A stretch of DNA of 19,725 nt, from assembly GCA_021799405.1 (NCBI GenBank), contig JAJZAL010000078.1, positions 1 through 19,725 of the forward strand. The letters are read 5' to 3'. The position numbers and the translations under genes are program-made. The notes under the pieces were generated by a model. That model was not told where the DNA came from, did no database searches, and saw nothing but the letters and a program-made list of their open reading frames with translations. Positions 18,066-19,725 of this stretch are shown piece by piece. This DNA comes from Acidobacteriota bacterium (GTDB lineage: Bacteria; Acidobacteriota; Terriglobia; Terriglobales; Acidobacteriaceae). How positions within the stretch are numbered: the stretch's first letter is position 1; every line of letters begins with the position of its first letter.

Positions 18066-19427
18066 TCAGGCCTTCCTGCTCAGCGCCCGTTTCAGCACGA
18101 CCTCCAGCGCCCCTTTGATCTCCGCATACTGGGCCTCCGTAAGCTTGCCTTCCACGCGCTCAGTCTCCACAGCAAACAACTCCTCCTTGAGCGCCTGCAA
18201 TAGCGTAGGAGAAGAAGCTCCGGGAACACCCTTCGCGGCTGTAGTCGCAGATGTTGCTGGCCCGCGCGACGCTGTCATTGGTGCTGATGGCGCAGTTCCT
18301 GGCGCACCGGCCATCCCCGGCACAACCGTGGGAGTAAGCGGTGACGGCTCGGGTTCCAGTGCCGTTTCGCCCTCGGCCGGCTTCTTGCCTCCGAGCAGAA
18401 ATGCTGCCACGACCACCAGGAGCAGTCCGAGAGAGCTCACAATCCACCAGCGATATTTATGCAGCGGACCGGGCGTATCAATCGGCGGTCCAAGCCCTCC
18501 ACCAGGCCGGTCATTCTGAGAGGTGCCACCAGCCTCAGCCTGGCTCTGGCTCCCAGATTGAGCCTGCAATTCGCGCGGCATCGAGCCATTGCCGGAAACC
18601 GTGAAAGACAACGTCTGACTCGGCGTCACGTTTCTCGCCACAAACGTCTGCGCCGGAACCTTCTTGTCTTGAATCTGTTCAAAGCCCGATGAACCCGGCG
18701 ACTGGAAGCTCATGCTGTTCGGCAACATCACAGCGTAGTTGCCGGTGGGCAACCCAACCTTCGGAGTAAACGTGAACGACCCGCTGTATGGAATCAGATA
18801 GCTGATCCCGAAACGCGTCTCTCCGGGCCGTAACGGAAACACAAATGCATAGTGGCCCTTCCCAGCCAGCGGCACCGGCGAAATCGAGACCGGCATGCCG
18901 TCCGGGCCCTCCGCCTGTGCCCCTTCAATCTGCGCATTTGGCGGCAGATAGATGGGATATGCCTCCGAACTGAACTGCGTCCGCGGAGGCTTCGAGCTGT
19001 TCTCGACGAAATAGTTCTCGATCACGTGCAGCCCCTGCGAGTCCGTCTCCAGCCGCAGCACATCCGCTTCGGTTCTCACTCCCGGCACCTTCGCCGCAAC
19101 ATCGTAGACTGTCACGTCCACATGTGTGCTGCCCGGCGGAACAGCCGCATAGTAAGACGCCTTCTGATGATCCACCCGGATCAGGTGCATGTTACTGTCT
19201 GGAACATTGATGGAGAAATGCCCCTGCGCATTCGTCTTCGCCGACGCTACTTCCTGCATCCCTTGCGAAAGTGACAACAGCACAACGGTATCGCCCGAAT
19301 CCGGACGCCCGGTGGTCTTATTGGTAACCGTACCGGTTACACTCGCTGCCTGCGCAGCCAAAGGCAGCATCAGTCCCGCCAGGAGGATCCAGCGGGAGAC
19401 AGAATCAGTCGTTTTTATGAATTTCAA
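18066..19427 (-). CDS. Membrane-anchored protein with carboxypeptidase-regulatory-like domain
   Basis: Function not established. The 453-residue protein has a signal peptide (about 1-27, ending AAQAA), a carboxypeptidase-regulatory-like beta-sandwich (about 29-110, SVTGTVTNKTTGRPDSG and AQGHFSINVP), a second extracytoplasmic beta-rich region to ~290, a low-complexity Gln/Ser/Gly linker, one transmembrane helix (about 327-347, IVSSLGLLLVVVAAFLLGG), an Ala/Pro/Thr-rich cytoplasmic stretch, and a C-terminal helical piece (ELFAVETERVEGKLTEAQYA) of SHOCT/CcmI-like appearance. The topology places most of the protein outside the membrane. The gene is 45 bases downstream of another small membrane protein on the same strand, which carries a similar helical motif, so the two are probably co-transcribed. 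Genes of this kind accompany cytochrome c biogenesis loci in Acidobacteriota as I recall; that link is tentative. Confidence 0.7.
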   Translation of the reverse strand: MKFIKTTDSVSRWILLAGLMLPLAAQAASVTGTVTNKTTGRPDSGDTVVLLSLSQGMQEVASAKTNAQGHFSINVPDSNMHLIRVDHQKASYYAAVPPGSTHVDVTVYDVAAKVPGVRTEADVLRLETDSQGLHVIENYFVENSSKPPRTQFSSEAYPIYLPPNAQIEGAQAEGPDGMPVSISPVPLAGKGHYAFVFPLRPGETRFGISYLIPYSGSFTFTPKVGLPTGNYAVMLPNSMSFQSPGSSGFEQIQDKKVPAQTFVARNVTPSQTLSFTVSGNGSMPRELQAQSGSQSQAEAGGTSQNDRPGGGLGPPIDTPGPLHKYRWWIVSSLGLLLVVVAAFLLGGKKPAEGETALEPEPSPLTPTVVPGMAGAPGTAPSAPMTASRGPATSATTAAKGVPGASSPTLLQALKEELFAVETERVEGKLTEAQYAEIKGALEVVLKRALSRKA

Positions 19428-19472
19428 GGGGTGTCTTCCTGTTGATCAAATACCGGATTTTGCTGAAGATCT

Positions 19473-19725
19473 TCACGCTTGGCCGCGCTGTGTCCGGCTC
19501 GTCGATTCGATCAAATCGATTTCCGCAAGCACGACAGCCGCTTCGTTCTCCAGTTGCGCTCGCTGTGCTGCGTAATCCTCCTCGGAATACTTGCCAGCCC
19601 GATTCTCAAAATTCAAATCGCGCAAATTCTCGTACAGCGTCGCTTGCAGCTCCCGCAAATATTCCAGCCGAGTCTTCTGGCGCTGCACCGCAACATGGCG
19701 CTCCGGGTAGAACATGTAAACCAGT
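19473..19725 (-). CDS. Partial small membrane protein, CcmI/SHOCT-like C-terminus
   Basis: The reading frame stays open to the right edge (LVYMFYPERHV at the boundary), so the true start lies outside the window; the ATG at 19715 is probably internal. The visible part begins with the end of a hydrophobic segment followed by a basic, helical cytoplasmic domain: QRQKTRLEYLRELQATLYEN, then NRAGKYSEEDYAAQRAQLE. The pattern of Leu-rich helix, G-K-x-S-E-E-D-Y and second helix is typical of CcmI/CycH-type and SHOCT-like short proteins associated with cytochrome c maturation. Specific function cannot be fixed from this fragment. Confidence 0.6.
   Translation of the reverse strand, partial: LVYMFYPERHVAVQRQKTRLEYLRELQATLYENLRDLNFENRAGKYSEEDYAAQRAQLENEAAVVLAEIDLIESTSRTQRGQA

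Overview
The window is a GC-rich, densely coding chromosomal segment from a bacterium. The gene families, the C-ending codon use in most genes, and secreted glycosidases beside a large S9 peptidase suggest an Acidobacteriota member of class Terriglobia (Acidobacterium/Granulicella/Edaphobacter-like). That placement is inference from gene content, not a phylogenetic result. I see no rRNA, tRNA, CRISPR array, insertion sequence or phage gene.

Positions 344-11935 form a self-contained arabinan/L-arabinose utilisation locus. On the minus strand lie a secreted GH51 alpha-L-arabinofuranosidase, a LacI-family regulator, a secreted GH43 arabinanase-type hydrolase and an L-threonine 3-dehydrogenase. 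Divergently, on the plus strand, lie L-ribulose-5-phosphate 4-epimerase (araD), an MFS sugar:H+ symporter, a fucose-isomerase-type sugar isomerase that probably replaces classical AraA, and an FGGY ribulokinase (araB). Read together: GH43 cuts arabinan chains, GH51 releases L-arabinose, the symporter imports it, the isomerase makes L-ribulose, the kinase makes L-ribulose-5-phosphate, and AraD delivers D-xylulose-5-phosphate to the pentose phosphate pathway. The divergent GH51/araD intergenic region holds two LacI-type operator-like sites whose centres are 31 bp apart, so the local LacI protein is the obvious candidate regulator.

The plus-strand half carries scars of rearrangement. Between araD and the symporter is a short frame ending in a second copy of the AraD C-terminus. 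Between the symporter and the isomerase are frameshifted remains that look like the C-terminus of a sodium:solute symporter. The MFS gene itself has different codon use from its neighbours and resembles sugar porters of lactic acid bacteria. The simplest reading is that an ancestral araD / sodium-symporter arrangement was overwritten by an imported araD and/or MFS transporter gene.

Positions 11936-19725 are housekeeping and mixed genes: uvrB (convergent with araB across a hairpin terminator), a CPBP-family membrane protease, a phosphoglycolate-phosphatase-like HAD hydrolase, a divergent secreted S9 (DPP4-like) serine peptidase, then on the minus strand a membrane-anchored carboxypeptidase-regulatory-domain protein and the 3' part of a small membrane protein that runs off the right edge. 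These last two share a short C-terminal helical motif of the kind seen in cytochrome c biogenesis accessory proteins.
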